A stretch of 64,000 bases of DNA from Amoeboaphelidium protococcarum (lineage: Eukaryota > Aphelidiomycota > Aphelidea), in the NCBI GenBank assembly GCA_023515745.1, contig JALECJ010000020.1:1302001-1366000 (forward strand). Direction: 5' to 3'. Position 1 is the first letter of the stretch; each line of letters begins with the position of its first letter. The position numbers and the translations under genes were made by a program. The notes under the pieces were generated by a model, which saw nothing but the letters and a program-made list of their open reading frames with translations, was not told the origin of the DNA and did not search any database. Shown one piece after another: positions 24,181 through 34,944 of this stretch.

Positions 24181-25050
24181 ATGAGGCGATATCAGCACTT
24201 GAGATCTATCTAACCTCCTCACTCGCTTTATAAGCATAGTAGATACTTTACGACGTAATAGCCATCATCTAATGTGAGTTTATAAAAGAGTAAGTCAACA
24301 CCGACTGTGAGCGTAGCAAGTGCTAAGGTGTGGAATAAGTATCACGGGCTCGGACTGACATCTCAAGTTAGAGAGGCTCAGGATAAAAGACGCAAACGTA
24401 ATGCAAATGCTTTAACAAATCGGATGGGGAATTTTATGGTAGATCTACTGGTCAGGCACGATGATAAGACTCTTGTTTAGAAGAGGGCGCAGTAGCTGTA
24501 TTGTATGATTGATCAGTCCACTCCCGATATCCTCAATCTATTCTATGGTGAAGATCGCTGCCAGATGCCCTGTAATTTTCAGTCTTGGTTCTCAATCACC
24601 TAGCTGCACTTATGGATGTTATAATCTAGATTCATCAGTGATTAGGCGTAGTAAAAGATCGAGACTAGTGATGGACGCGTAATTACACCTAAAATGAATA
24701 GATTGATCAACTCTGCCTTGATCGACAATCTCATGGCTGATATTGGTCTGAAATTACAATTGGAAGGTGTCACTCAGTCAAAGATATACGATCGTTATAC
24801 ATAGGAGCTAATGTCTAGTCACTATGGATGTGTACTGGCCTATGATGAAGGTTTTGAGAAATCTGACGCGTACCTAGCCGCAGCGTTATGGAGAAATATG
24901 TATTTGTTGCGGGACGATGATACAGTTGGCATGAAGCATTTGGCTCTGATGACATAGTACGTTAGAAAATAGATGGCTCACATACACTCTTTTAAACTTG
25001 AAGATTTCTACTATGGCGATAATGTGAAAGTCTTTCTGACTACTCCGTGA
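24181..25050 (+). CDS. CBP3: CBP3/UQCC1-type ubiquinol-cytochrome c chaperone
   Basis: A 289-residue protein with a basic, Ser-rich presequence of about 50 residues. The conserved domain starts around 110 and contains MPCNFQSWFSITQLHLWMLQ, the hallmark of Cbp3/UQCC1, followed by two C-terminal helical blocks (AYDEGFEKSDAYLAAALWRN and LALMTQYVRKQMAHI). Cbp3 with Cbp6 binds the mitochondrial ribosome and newly made cytochrome b, coupling its translation to complex III assembly. Several Gln codons in the core motif are TAG. It lies 99 bp after the kinase gene on the same strand and converges with PEPCK. Confidence 0.92.
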
Positions 25051-25098
25051 TTGGTCTGAGTAAATAAAGTAATACCTTTTACTATCTGATTTCATAAA

Positions 25099-27015
25099 TC
25101 AATTCTTCAAATCTTCATTCAGTCTCTGCACCAACTTGTCCATCTCAGCTTTCAACTGCTTTGGAAATTTGGAGCCAAACTTTTTGTGATAATCCTTAAT
25201 CTTCTCAGTCTCCTGAACATACGCCTTACTATCAACGTGTAACAATTTTTACATCACCTCTCTATCTGGCATTTTCTCTCCACTACCGCCATTGCTGTCA
25301 TAACTTTTCAAATCTAAAGATTCCACAGTCGGCACATACCCAATTGGAGTCTTGGTAGCATCAGCCGTGCCTTCAATGCGCCCAATAATCCACTTGAGAA
25401 CACGCATATTCTCTGCAAAACCAGGCCACATAAAGTTGCCCTTTTCATCCTATCTGAACCAATTCACATGGAACAACTTGGGCAGCTTCTTGTTTTCAAT
25501 CCCATCCACCTTGCTATCTTTCATATCAATCCAATGCTAGAAATAGTCTCCCATGTGATAGCCACAGAACGGTAACATTGCGAAAGGGTCAAATCTCAGC
25601 TAATTCTTCTTGGAACCTTCATCAGACGCAGAGGTCATCTCACTGGCCACCGATGAACCGGTCAAGACACCGTGATTCCAGTCAAAAGTTTCATAAGCCA
25701 GCGGGACCAAATTTCTACGTCTACCACCAAACAGAATGGCCGAAATTGGGACACCGTCTGGAGCATCCCATTTCGGATCGATAGAAGGACATTGGGATAG
25801 AGGGGCCGTGAATCTAGAGTTAGGATGAGCAGCTGGGTTAGCCTTAGCTTTTGCCTTATCACTTGGCTGAGTCCATTTCTCGCCCAGCCAGCTCGTCAAT
25901 TATCCAGGCGCTTGTTTAGACATCCCTTCCCACCACACATCTCCGTCCGCAGTGAGGGCAACATTTGTGAATATAGCATTCCTCTCAATAGTTTTCATGG
26001 CATTATAATTGGTATGGTAAGAGGTACCAGGCGCAACCCCGAAAAAGCCAGCTTCTGGATTAATAGCATACAGACGACCATCCTTCTTATTAAATCTCAT
26101 CCACGCAATATCATCTCCGATACATTCAACCTTGTATCCGGGAAGATTGGAGGTGATCATAGCCAGATTAGTCTTGCCACAAGCGGAAGGGAAAGCAGCA
26201 GCAATGTAATACTTTTTATTTTATGGAGTTGTGATGCCCAGAATTAGCATGTGCTCACCCAACCAACCTTCTTCTCTGCCCAGCACTGATGCAATACGCA
26301 GAGCCAGTGCCTTCTTTCCCAAAATAGAATTACCTCCGTACTGAGAACCAAATGACATGATTTCTTTAGTCTCAGGGAAGTGGGCAACAGCTCTCTTTTT
26401 AATATTACACGGCCAATTGACATCGGGCTGTCCCTCGCTCAGTGGATAGCCTACCGAGTGCAAACAGGGAACGTAACGAGCATTCTCATCCTTGTTCAAC
26501 GAGTCCAACACCGGCTGACCCATTCTAGTCATAACTTGCATAGAGGCAACCACGTATGGACTATCTGTCAATTAGACACCATGAATAGAGTACGGACTAC
26601 CAAGCGGGCCCATGCTGAACGGTATCACATACATGTCCCGTCCCTTCATTGAGCCGTTGAACAGACTGAACAGATGCTACTTCATCTCCTAAGGATCCCG
26701 CCAATTATTAGTCGGGCCAGCATCAGACTTACTCTGAGAACATATAAAAGTTGCACCTTCACTACGAGCAACATCCTGGGGGTGAGTACGGCAGAGGTAC
26801 GAATTGGGACGCTTCTACTGACTCAAAGGGATCAACACTCCCTTGTCCACCAGTTGCTTCAAGTTCTCCGAGTTCTCACTCTGCGAACCATCACACACCT
26901 TAATACTCTTGGGCTACATCATTTTAGCATTTTGCAATATCCACTCCTTCAACTTTCTATTCTTGACTACATCCAAAGTCTAGAAGGACCGTGTAAAGTT
27001 GATAATGTTCACCAT
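25099..27015 (-). CDS. Phosphoenolpyruvate carboxykinase, GTP-type
   Basis: A 638-residue GTP-dependent PEPCK that turns oxaloacetate into phosphoenolpyruvate in gluconeogenesis. Motifs: [23 protein letters not shown], the [20 protein letters not shown] block, the P-loop with reactive Cys ([12 protein letters not shown], Cys about 278), [38 protein letters not shown] and [14 protein letters not shown]. It starts [14 protein letters not shown] with no clear targeting peptide, so is probably cytosolic. Ascomycetes and basidiomycetes use the unrelated ATP-type enzyme, so this is a lineage marker. Its degradation in yeast is controlled by the GID complex, two subunits of which are at the right end of this window. 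Confidence 0.97.
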
Positions 27016-27653
27016 CTCTCTCAACTCTAACTTATACTTAAAGTGAATACTGTATAGGAATTAGAAACTACTAAAGAAGTTTTTGACAATGAAAAATCCC
27101 TATCACCACTTAATCCTAGACAATAATGAAGTAACAGAAGACAGGTAAATACTATATAATACAGTAGCACTGGTACAGACACTTACCAAAAGTTTATGAA
27201 TTGATTGAAACGAAAAGGGAAATTGGCAACGCCTGCTGGAAACATTTTCTTTCTCTTCCTCTCTTGAGATGGGCGATTCTTACGCTCGTCGTTGACAGGT
27301 TGGAATTTTTTGGCGAGACGTTCCCACGCCACACTTTGTATGTGGCAGTTTAAGATTAAAGTGTTTCTCTAAATTATTAGGGTGTTATACTTGAAATCCC
27401 TCTTACATTATGTCTGCTATGAGAAGTATTGACTCGTACATACCGCTTATTGTTATGTTAGAGTAGTAAAGTTGACCCTTTATTTTAATCAAGCGTGATA
27501 TTCATTAAGAATTTGAGACGCAAGATAAGTATAAAAACTTCCAAGTATCTTATTTATTCAAGAAACATTACTATTTAATAATTTTTCATTGTCATTAAAT
27601 TCTTCAAAATCATAGACTACATCTCATGAAAGACCGGTACCATGTCACCCAAG
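27016..27653. other. Intergenic, PEPCK promoter side, no gene seen
   Basis: About 640 AT-rich bases upstream of the PEPCK start. The sequence holds no open frame with motifs. A short shared string (TTTTTCATTGTC, also in reverse near 27090) is the only repeat noticed. Confidence 0.45.
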
Positions 27654-28568
27654 TCAACCAGAATCGACACATAAATTGACTTATTTCTAACCAAGGATCA
27701 TATGCTGACAACCAGCCTTGAATTGCGGCAGTAGATTAAATTGCTTCAGCTGCAAGCCTCTCTATTCGGACAACGCCTCAATAGCGCGTTGGAAGCAATA
27801 CATGATCACCAAGTATTTATCGAAGTTTAACTTGGTTATTGCACTCAGAGGATGCTCATGATCAATATCGAGCAGGAAGCTCCAGCACATTGACATGATC
27901 TCATCTACCACCCGAAGATAGACTTGCCTATCAGCCTCTTGGTGACGAGCAGCCAAGAACGCCAACACAGCACCCTGATTATACTGCTGTCTGCCATTAA
28001 GACATTTCAGAAGGTATCTCTTCAGCCATGCCCGTCTGAAACTGAATTCACGGCATTCAACTTTCAGCTTTGCATCCATGAAACATTCAATGGTCTTAGC
28101 AAAATTCATTTGGACATGAGTATGCAGACGCGTGAAATATTCTGTTGCAATATATTGCATTGGCTTATGCAGCATTCGATTCTGCAGAATCTAGACGCCA
28201 GCAGGACCAAAGATATTATTTTTAAATTGTTGGAGTACCGTATTAATTCTACGGTAATTGATGACACCGGCCTGCACTCTTTCAGGCACGCCGACCTGTA
28301 TACCATCAAGACCCTGCCCATCTCCCAGCCAATCGAAGTCGGTGCCAGCTGCATTTCCACGGAAGGGGCGCATCAGATTGTCTACCATATTTTCAGACAA
28401 TTTGAGGAAATCAAGGTCGATAGCTTGTTCATTCTGCACGTTTTACCATCTCTCCATCATTAACTGATAAACATTTTGACTATCACAGACAGCAAGGATG
28501 TAGTAGTGAGCAAAGGCAGACGCATCGACCCGCAGACGCAAGGTGTCATTATACAAATTGGACAGCAT
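27654..28568 (-). CDS. Helical protein of unknown family, downstream ORF of an out-of-phase pair
   Basis: A 304-codon open frame from an ATG at 28568 to TGA at 27654-27656, with seven Gln TAA/TAG codons. The sequence is mostly alpha-helical, with VYQLMMERWQNVQNEQ, ERVQAGVINYRRINTVLQQF and FSFRRAWLKRYLLKCLNGRQ. No catalytic motif is visible. The frame is open 24 nt further upstream and overlaps the preceding ORF (28546-28839) by about 47 nt in the +1 phase, the relation seen between gag and downstream frames in retroelements. It could be the tail of a gag-like protein, a domesticated element or a decayed cellular gene. The tail end is low in motifs, and no reverse transcriptase or integrase follows. 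Confidence 0.4.
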
Positions 28569-28839
28569 AGCGCGCTCTCCGTCCTTTACCACTCAACCAC
28601 ATTGTGTCTATGAAAGGAGTAACATAAGTCAAATTAGCATGAACATCTTAAAATTTAAACGTTAGCACGTCAGTACGAGACCAATAAACGTATCTAGCAA
28701 GATTAATAGCAGCTTTGAAAGCATCAAATCTGTCAGCCTAAACCATTTACGCATCGAAATCTAGGTGAGTCTAACCACCATCATTAGGCGCAAAGCATTA
28801 GTCAGCAGAGTGTCCGAGGAAGCCGCATATGGGACATCT
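28546..28839 (-). pseudogene. Zinc-knuckle (gag-like) ORF fragment
   Basis: A 97-codon open frame bounded by TGA on both sides and lacking a plausible ATG. It begins with a perfect CX2CX4HX4C zinc knuckle (CPICGFLGHSADQC), the nucleic-acid binding motif of retroviral and retrotransposon gag proteins and of a few cellular RNA-binding proteins. About 75 residues follow, including FDAFKAAINLARYVYW and NLTYVTPFIDTMW. It then overlaps the next ORF in a different phase. No upstream gag-like region could be read between 28840 and 29290. Interpretation as a retroelement remnant is inference. Confidence 0.4.
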
Positions 28840-29293
28840 TCATTGTTTTCATACAGATTTGATTGATCCGTAGTTGACTCCTTCTACTGTAAGAACCTGG
28901 TGGTGCATACATATGCAAGGGCGGTATTTAGACTTTTGCACTACGGTAGATAGATAGCCATTAAAGTGAGAGATATTTCAGCTTTCAAAGAATAGAGAAT
29001 CGCATTCAGTTCATGAGACTTTTATGAGGAAAGAAAAAGAATCGCCGAAGAGATGGCCGTCACATTTTAAGAGTGTTTGTTGCGTCTCTAACGATCACTC
29101 AAATAAGCGTCAACTCGCCGTCGTTAGGAACGTGATGCTTTTAAACTATTCCACCTGCTACAGTATTTAAAGAAAATTCTAATGCATGGTAGCAATACAA
29201 TAAAAGAAAGAAACGCGCATAATCTCTCACCTCAATTTGTATTTTAAAGCGCAATCAACATCTCAAATAAATACCAATCCAGCGATATAAATA
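28840..29293. other. Intergenic, no gene seen
   Basis: About 450 bases between the zinc-knuckle fragment and the end of the V-ATPase gene. All frames are interrupted by TGA within about 60 codons and show no motif. Confidence 0.45.
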
Positions 29294-30415
29294 TCAAAAG
29301 ATTGGAACATAGTTGTTAATCTTCTCCCGCTGGCCTTGAGCAATACATTCAGCGATCCAGACAATATTTCTAATCTCTTGCTCTTTCAACTTGAAGTAGG
29401 CATAGAACACACCAAAGTTGAACTGACGCATAAACACATACTTGTTAGTATTCACCTCGTACCTGAAGAATTCATCTTCCATGTGCTGCACAAACGATTC
29501 TTCTCCGCCATAAGCACCACCGCTACCCATTGATCCACTGACCATCATGAGCGATGATGCCGAGCTATCGAAAAACTATCGATATTGAGGATACTGCTCA
29601 CACGCAATCTTGACGGAATCTTCATCTTCACACTTGCTCAATTTCAACTGCCCATCAGGATACAATCTACCCATGGCCGGATACAGCTTCAGTCTCTCAT
29701 CCTTTGATAGTTCTGTATGCAGAGAGTTGAGGGTGATGGTAATAGTTCGGCGATCTGCTTCAAATTCCAGAATATCGTGCATAACCTCGGCAGTCTCTGC
29801 AGAGTCACATTCCTCACGGCAGAACCGATCAAAATCTTCCAAATAGGACTTGTACAGTGTGTTACGTATGATTTCCACATTCATCTCATCCAAGTCGGAG
29901 GATGATGAAAACGACTGGAAATACTTGGCCAGCGGAGTGTCCACAATGCACAGATTGTACAGGTCATCCACGTTCTAGCATATACTTAATGCAGGCAGCG
30001 ATTCAAATTATCCCAGTGGGTGACACCTCTCAATCAACTCCTTGGTGTCTCTGTTATGAATAGCACCGGTGATCAACAGTACAATGTTATCAATCATGTA
30101 GGCATAGGTGATGTAATCCAGAAATTTACTCAGCGGTTCATCACTGTTGGCGCGGATGTGTTTAAATTCTTGAACCATCTTGTCCAGACATGCAGCAGAT
30201 AGATCGCTTGATCTCAGCTTGGATCCCGTAATAGTCTGTAGCACATCAGCATACTCTGTGGCACTCAACTACAACTTCATATCCTCCAATGTCTCACACT
30301 GCACCAAGTTGCCATACTGAGTCGAGGTGAGAATCGATTACTTGAATCCTCTCACTAAAGCCTCCAAATACCCATGGTTGGCATTAAAATACATCAATCC
30401 TCCAAGCGAAAGCAT
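29294..30415 (-). CDS. V-type H+-ATPase subunit d (Vma6)
   Basis: A 373-residue homologue of the V-ATPase subunit d/Vma6, which sits on the c-ring of the membrane sector and couples it to the central stalk. It opens with [21 protein letters not shown], typical at the very N-terminus, continues with the YATALCDMI-like helices ([20 protein letters not shown]), the hinge [28 protein letters not shown], and ends [26 protein letters not shown] then NYVPIF. One Gly/Ser-rich insertion of about 20 residues (near 305) is local to this organism. No intron. Length is close to the family's 345-355. Confidence 0.95.
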
Positions 30416-30678
30416 ATTTATTTAATTAAAAATGGTTTGATGATACCCAGAGAACGTAAGACTATAGAAGATTCAACACAGTTTAATTCCCTTTGATGGA
30501 AAGAACGAAGAAACGCGCGGAGATTGACAAGAGAGCGAGTGATTGAGAGATGGAGAGAGAGAGAGAAGGCACCATACTAAACAACGCTCCTCATGTGTAG
30601 AGCAGAGATCAATAGAACAAAAATAATCAGAGCAAGTACATTTCATTCAACAGTATATATATTATACAAAGTAGAAAT
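30416..30678. other. Short intergenic with GA-rich tract
   Basis: About 260 bases between two minus-strand genes. A GA-rich run (about 30535-30570, ending in repeated GAGA) is probably promoter sequence of the V-ATPase gene. No gene is seen. Confidence 0.4.
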
Positions 30679-31227
30679 TCAATTAGCAATTTTAAGCATC
30701 TTTTAGAGAGTGGACACTTGGAGTTCAAGAGAGTGAATAGTGGAATCTTTCTCAATCTCATCATCTGAGCTGAAAGCCACCGTCCTCATAAGACTATACA
30801 TTTCATCCACCTTGGATTTGAGTATCACATTCTCCCGTCTCAGCTTATCATTCTCTTACATAACTACCTTCAGAATATTATTATTATCCTACTCATCTCT
30901 ACGGTGATCGCTTATTTAATCTCCAACAGTATCGCTAATCAGTTTGTTGTACTACTACTGCATCTAACGATACTTGTTCATAATCAGGGTGGTTCCATTG
31001 ATCAGCTCTGTAATCTATGACTCGGCTTCAATCAACTGAGCTTCCAAGTACTTTATTTTAGCTTCTCCGTCCTGAGGAGACATTGAGCTGAATTGCAACT
31101 GGTCTCCTCTCATGCGAGTATGCACCTAGTCACTAGACTACACAATGTACTTGATATCTTCCTAATTAGACAGCAGCAATTCCGCCAGCTAGGCAGACAT
31201 TTTCTAAATCTACAGCAGTTTATCCAT
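30679..31227 (-). CDS. Coiled-coil protein, SIKE/FGFR1OP2-like
   Basis: A 182-residue protein made almost entirely of coiled coil. Residues 1-40 form a first helix, 60-100 include KIKYLEAQLIEAESQITELI and then TTLIMNKYRQMQQQYNKLI, and 115-145 include KVVMQENDKLRRENVILKSK. The IM-x-KYR and EN-x-LR elements and their spacing resemble the SIKE/FGFR1OP2 family, subunits of the STRIPAK phosphatase-kinase complex. Coiled coils often give chance resemblance, so the family call is tentative; the presence of a coding gene is well supported by length, TAG usage and the short clean spacing to neighbours. Confidence 0.6.
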
Positions 31228-31426
31228 CTTGATATTTTAAAAATATTAATAAATGCTATTGGGCGATGTTGAAATATAGTGGTGGACCTCCTACAGCTAA
31301 AACAAAGAGAGAAAAACTCAAAAATGAAAACAGGCAAGCGCTCCGCCCGCTCGCTTTCTCAGTTGATCATCTATCACTAGCATCACCAGATATAAAGACC
31401 GTGATTGTAATTACAATACAATTGGA

Positions 31427-31846
31427 ATGAAGCTACTTACACATAATCTTCTCGCTTGTCCATCTGCTGCGTGTCGCGCTTTGAAATCTGATGCGCCTAA
31501 TTTCCCGCTGATATTGAAAGAGGTTGTTCTGGCAGAGTAATAGTCGGAGGCAATGATTGATGATGATGATGACAAGCAATAGTTGGAAGATTAGATCTAA
31601 TTTGTTAGAGGATTTGTCGAGAGTGGCAAATGTGATTATCCGGCTCTGTATTATACAGCATCATCAGTGGGCATACAGCTGCCAGAGTAGATTGACGCGC
31701 TCTCTATTGGCTAGGATTAGAAAGTACTTGAAGATATCACACGCGCTCTCCTTACTGAAGTCGTTGAAGGATAATTACAATGCCAGCGGTGTGAGACTGA
31801 GTACTAGATTAAAAAGGGTATTCCCAATATGCTCACAAGTAGGTGA
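31427..31846 (+). CDS. TRM112: TRM112, methyltransferase activator
   Basis: A 139-residue Trm112/TRMT112. It is the obligate partner of several methyltransferases acting on tRNA, rRNA and release factor eRF1. The N-terminus MKLLTHNLLACPSAAC and the C-terminal EGQLQCQRCETEYQIKKGIPNML (strand, zinc Cys pair, strand) are family signatures; an extra four Cys may form a zinc site. Its role in methylating the GGQ glutamine of eRF1 is noteworthy in an organism where stop codon recognition has been altered. Start and stop are unambiguous. It diverges from the SIKE-like gene with 200 bp between starts. Confidence 0.95.
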
Positions 31847-31906
31847 ATATTTGCAGTCGAGAAAATAGATATATCTAAAATGAAATAATAAATGTATTTC
31901 ATTAGT

Positions 31907-32836
31907 TCAATTCTTGGTACCAACGGCTGCGTTAATGCCAGCCATGATCAGCAGATTATCCAATCGAGATGGCTCAGATGGAACGCGGACACCAAATTCA
32001 TTATCTTCATAACTTCTAGTGGTTTGTTCTTACTACGCCACGTCACCACCTTATTACTACTGCTAATACTATTGTCGATTACGCAAGTGCTAGATATGCT
32101 GTCTCTATCTACTGATGTTGGACACAAATTTGGAAAACTTGTACGAGTCCTGGTGCAACTAGTCCTACATCGAGATCATATTCTCCAGCTACTTCACCAG
32201 TAAATCTTCTTCACTCTACTGTTACTGCTGCGAGGCATTACCGCCATCCAGACGCGTAAAAACATCAGTGAACGAAGTCGCTGGAAATCCGGCAATCGCT
32301 TACACTGAAAACTGATCAGAGAGCAGTGAAAGAGGCAACTGACTCCAAATGGAGCCATAATTCAAGTGCTTCTTTTCCAAATCATTAATAGTGAATTGCT
32401 TGGCGGCGAACTGCTTTTTAAATGCAGTATTTAGCTAATACGCCCCAAACTATCCCTGCTGTTGGGAGGTGAGCAGAATCGCTTGAGGATGATCCTTTGC
32501 AAACTCATTAATTCTCTCAATCACCTTGTAGTTACCCAACACCTGGTGATCCTAACCCGCATAGTGTCCGGAGAAATACAAACCAACCACAAAGTAGTCG
32601 ACATTAATCGCTTTGTATAAGTGCAGAGCCTGACTGAGATACTTGGCATTCTCATCCTTGGCATTAGATGCAAATCCGTGGTTGAACGGTAAGGCGAACG
32701 TCACTTCTACCAGCTTCTTTGCCGTGTCAATGTAGCCCAGGAGATAGCTATTCTAAGCGTTCTTCAGCTAAGCCAGAGCGGCAGGACTAACCTGCACAGA
32801 CTCGATTTTCTACTCCAAATCAGTCGCGTTTGTCAT
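31907..32836 (-). CDS. Translation initiation factor eIF3 subunit h
   Basis: A 309-residue MPN-domain protein matching eIF3h. It carries the order seen in that subunit: a first strand block with SPAALAQLKNAQ, then SYLLGYIDTAKKLVEVTFALPF, a loop, INVDYFVVGLYFSGHYAG, DHPQAILLTSQQQGQFGAYQL. The metal-binding JAMM motif of active deubiquitinases is absent, as expected for eIF3h. The C-terminal third is a long Gln-rich helix with many TAG/TAA codons and ends in LDNLLIMAGINAAVGTKN, resembling the SRLDNLLI-type end of homologues. eIF3h is absent from budding yeast but kept in many other fungi and animals. Confidence 0.87.
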
Positions 32837-33264
32837 TTTAATTTTAATTTAACCTTTAGTTGATGAACGATCGCTGAGAACGAAGAATGGAATCTGATTT
32901 TGAAGAAAAGTTCGTCGTTGGTTGTTCAAGCGCTCTGTTACAACTAACAAAACTCATCGATATACGATTTTTACCAATTGTTAAGCTCTCTTACCTCGAT
33001 GTCATAATATTTATGTCTTTTTGTAATAAACATCTTAATTAGTTGCCAGTGACAATTTAATTACTGAATATGAACGCGTTTAAGGGCTCTGTTTGATCGA
33101 ACCAAGGTGGTCATGGAAACACGTTGTTAATCTGGACTACGGTACACAGAGAACGTTGAAAGTTCTAATCCACTCCTATAGCAAGCATTCTAGTACATTA
33201 ATTGCATCCAAAGATTAAAGCATCTTCAGCGAGATTGTTGAAATTGACTATAATCACATCCAGT
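32837..33264. other. Divergent intergenic region
   Basis: About 430 bases between the starts of two divergent genes. An ATG at about 32890 opens a 70-codon + strand frame without motifs; probably promoter sequence. Confidence 0.4.
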
Positions 33265-34752
33265 ATGAATGGTATCGACTCTCACGCTCAGGACATTGAT
33301 CATGTTCTGCTGATCAATGGTGGTTACAATGCTGGAGATGGTAAGGAGAACATTATCTTCTCTGGCTATGGATCCGCTGATGTTATCTAGACTGGTGGAG
33401 ATGCTGCCATTGCTGGATCTCCGTAGGGTGCTTAAAGTCGCCCATCTACTGCGCAAAACAAGACATCGAATCGCTATACACTATTCAATCCACAATCGGT
33501 ATAGTCAGCTCGTCCCAAGTCACCTGGTACACCGCAATAGCTTACTAGAAAGTATTCCAAATCCGTATCTCATGTCACTACATCCGCCGAGGCTGCAGCT
33601 GCGCGATTTACAACTAGTGGTGGTAGTAGTATTCACAGTATGGTTATGTCTGATCCAGAGTAGCGTCCTGTCAATACGCTCTTAATGCCTAGACAAAACT
33701 CTGATATAGATACTCTGCTGCATAGATCTTAAAAGAAGGAGCAAACATCGCACTCGGGAGATACTGTGCAGAACAAGAGCGACGATGAGAATCTATTTAA
33801 TTATGCCAAATCATCATCGAATAGTAATTTGACCAGGTAGAAGAATGTTAGCAGCTTCTCCAGTCTGAGAAGATTGTCCAGATCTAATGGAAATCAGCAA
33901 TAGTAGTAACAGTAGACGCATTAGTCGACCAGATTGAGATAATCTTTCCATGCCACGGACGCATCTGTACCTCATGGTGGCTTGATGTTGCATGGATCTC
34001 GTGGCACCTTGACTACCATCGATACTAATGATAGCGGATAGAACGCAGATCTGATCACGGATATGTCAATTGCCTCTGAGGTGACCAACGATTCAGTCAC
34101 CAATGATATTGATCATCTGATTAAGATTGCGAAACACAGCTTATTTTCATCTACTGAAGGTGGGGCTGCTGGTAGAAATGGTAGAGTCTCCCAATCACAG
34201 ATGGAGTTATCTTCAGATGCTGGTAGTGATCGACCGCTGATGGTCAACACTATGTCCTCGCGTCATCATAGAAATGTGGATGGTGGTGTTGGCGGTGTAA
34301 CGATTCCTATGGCGTCACCTGATATCCGTCCATTGACCGCAGCAGTCACGGTTAACAGTCATTACAATACGGACATTGAATCCATACTGCAGGTCGGAGA
34401 AGGTAAAATGTCCGTGAGTTCTATTTAAAGGGTGAACATGTTGAAAGCTGCGGATGTATTTATTGCCCAAAACAGCCCATCATCATCATCACTACAACAT
34501 AACTAGCAAGGATAACACCAACAACAAGACTCTACCAAGTTTGGCAGCAAAAAGTTTGCAACTTTTAAATCCAGGCAGAAGAGATCAATGACCGTGGATA
34601 GTTTGTACAAGAATGATGAATTATCGCGTCAGGAGAAGGATCGTCTGCTGGGTATAATCTACGTGTCCAAGACCGATCGTGATAGTAATAATAAAGGTAC
34701 TGTCGCCGCTCCTCATCAACAAGTACGCGATAAATCCGGTTTAAGATTATGA
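33265..34752 (+). CDS. Large disordered Ser/Gln-rich protein, unknown
   Basis: A 495-residue open frame, intron-free, with about 20 Gln TAG/TAA codons including a run of six in a row near residue 215. The composition is Ser/Gln/Asn/Thr/Asp with few hydrophobics; there is a basic cluster followed by KKFATFKSRQKRSMTVDS near 440, which could be a nuclear signal or a phosphosite-containing segment. I recognise no domain. It is likely a regulatory protein of intrinsically disordered type. The consistency of codon usage and length support a real gene. Confidence 0.7.
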
Positions 34753-34944
34753 GAATAAATTTTTGTGTGTTTTTGATAGACTATACTATTACTAGATTAC
34801 AGTAGCTTTGTACTGAAATCTCCTTTACACGAACACTCGCGCTTTTGTGTCTTCTCTTGTCTTTATTTTGCTTATCCCATTAAAACACCTCAATTCTTCA
34901 TTAAACTCTGATTCAAGTTAGTAGAATTAGTTCACAAAACATAT

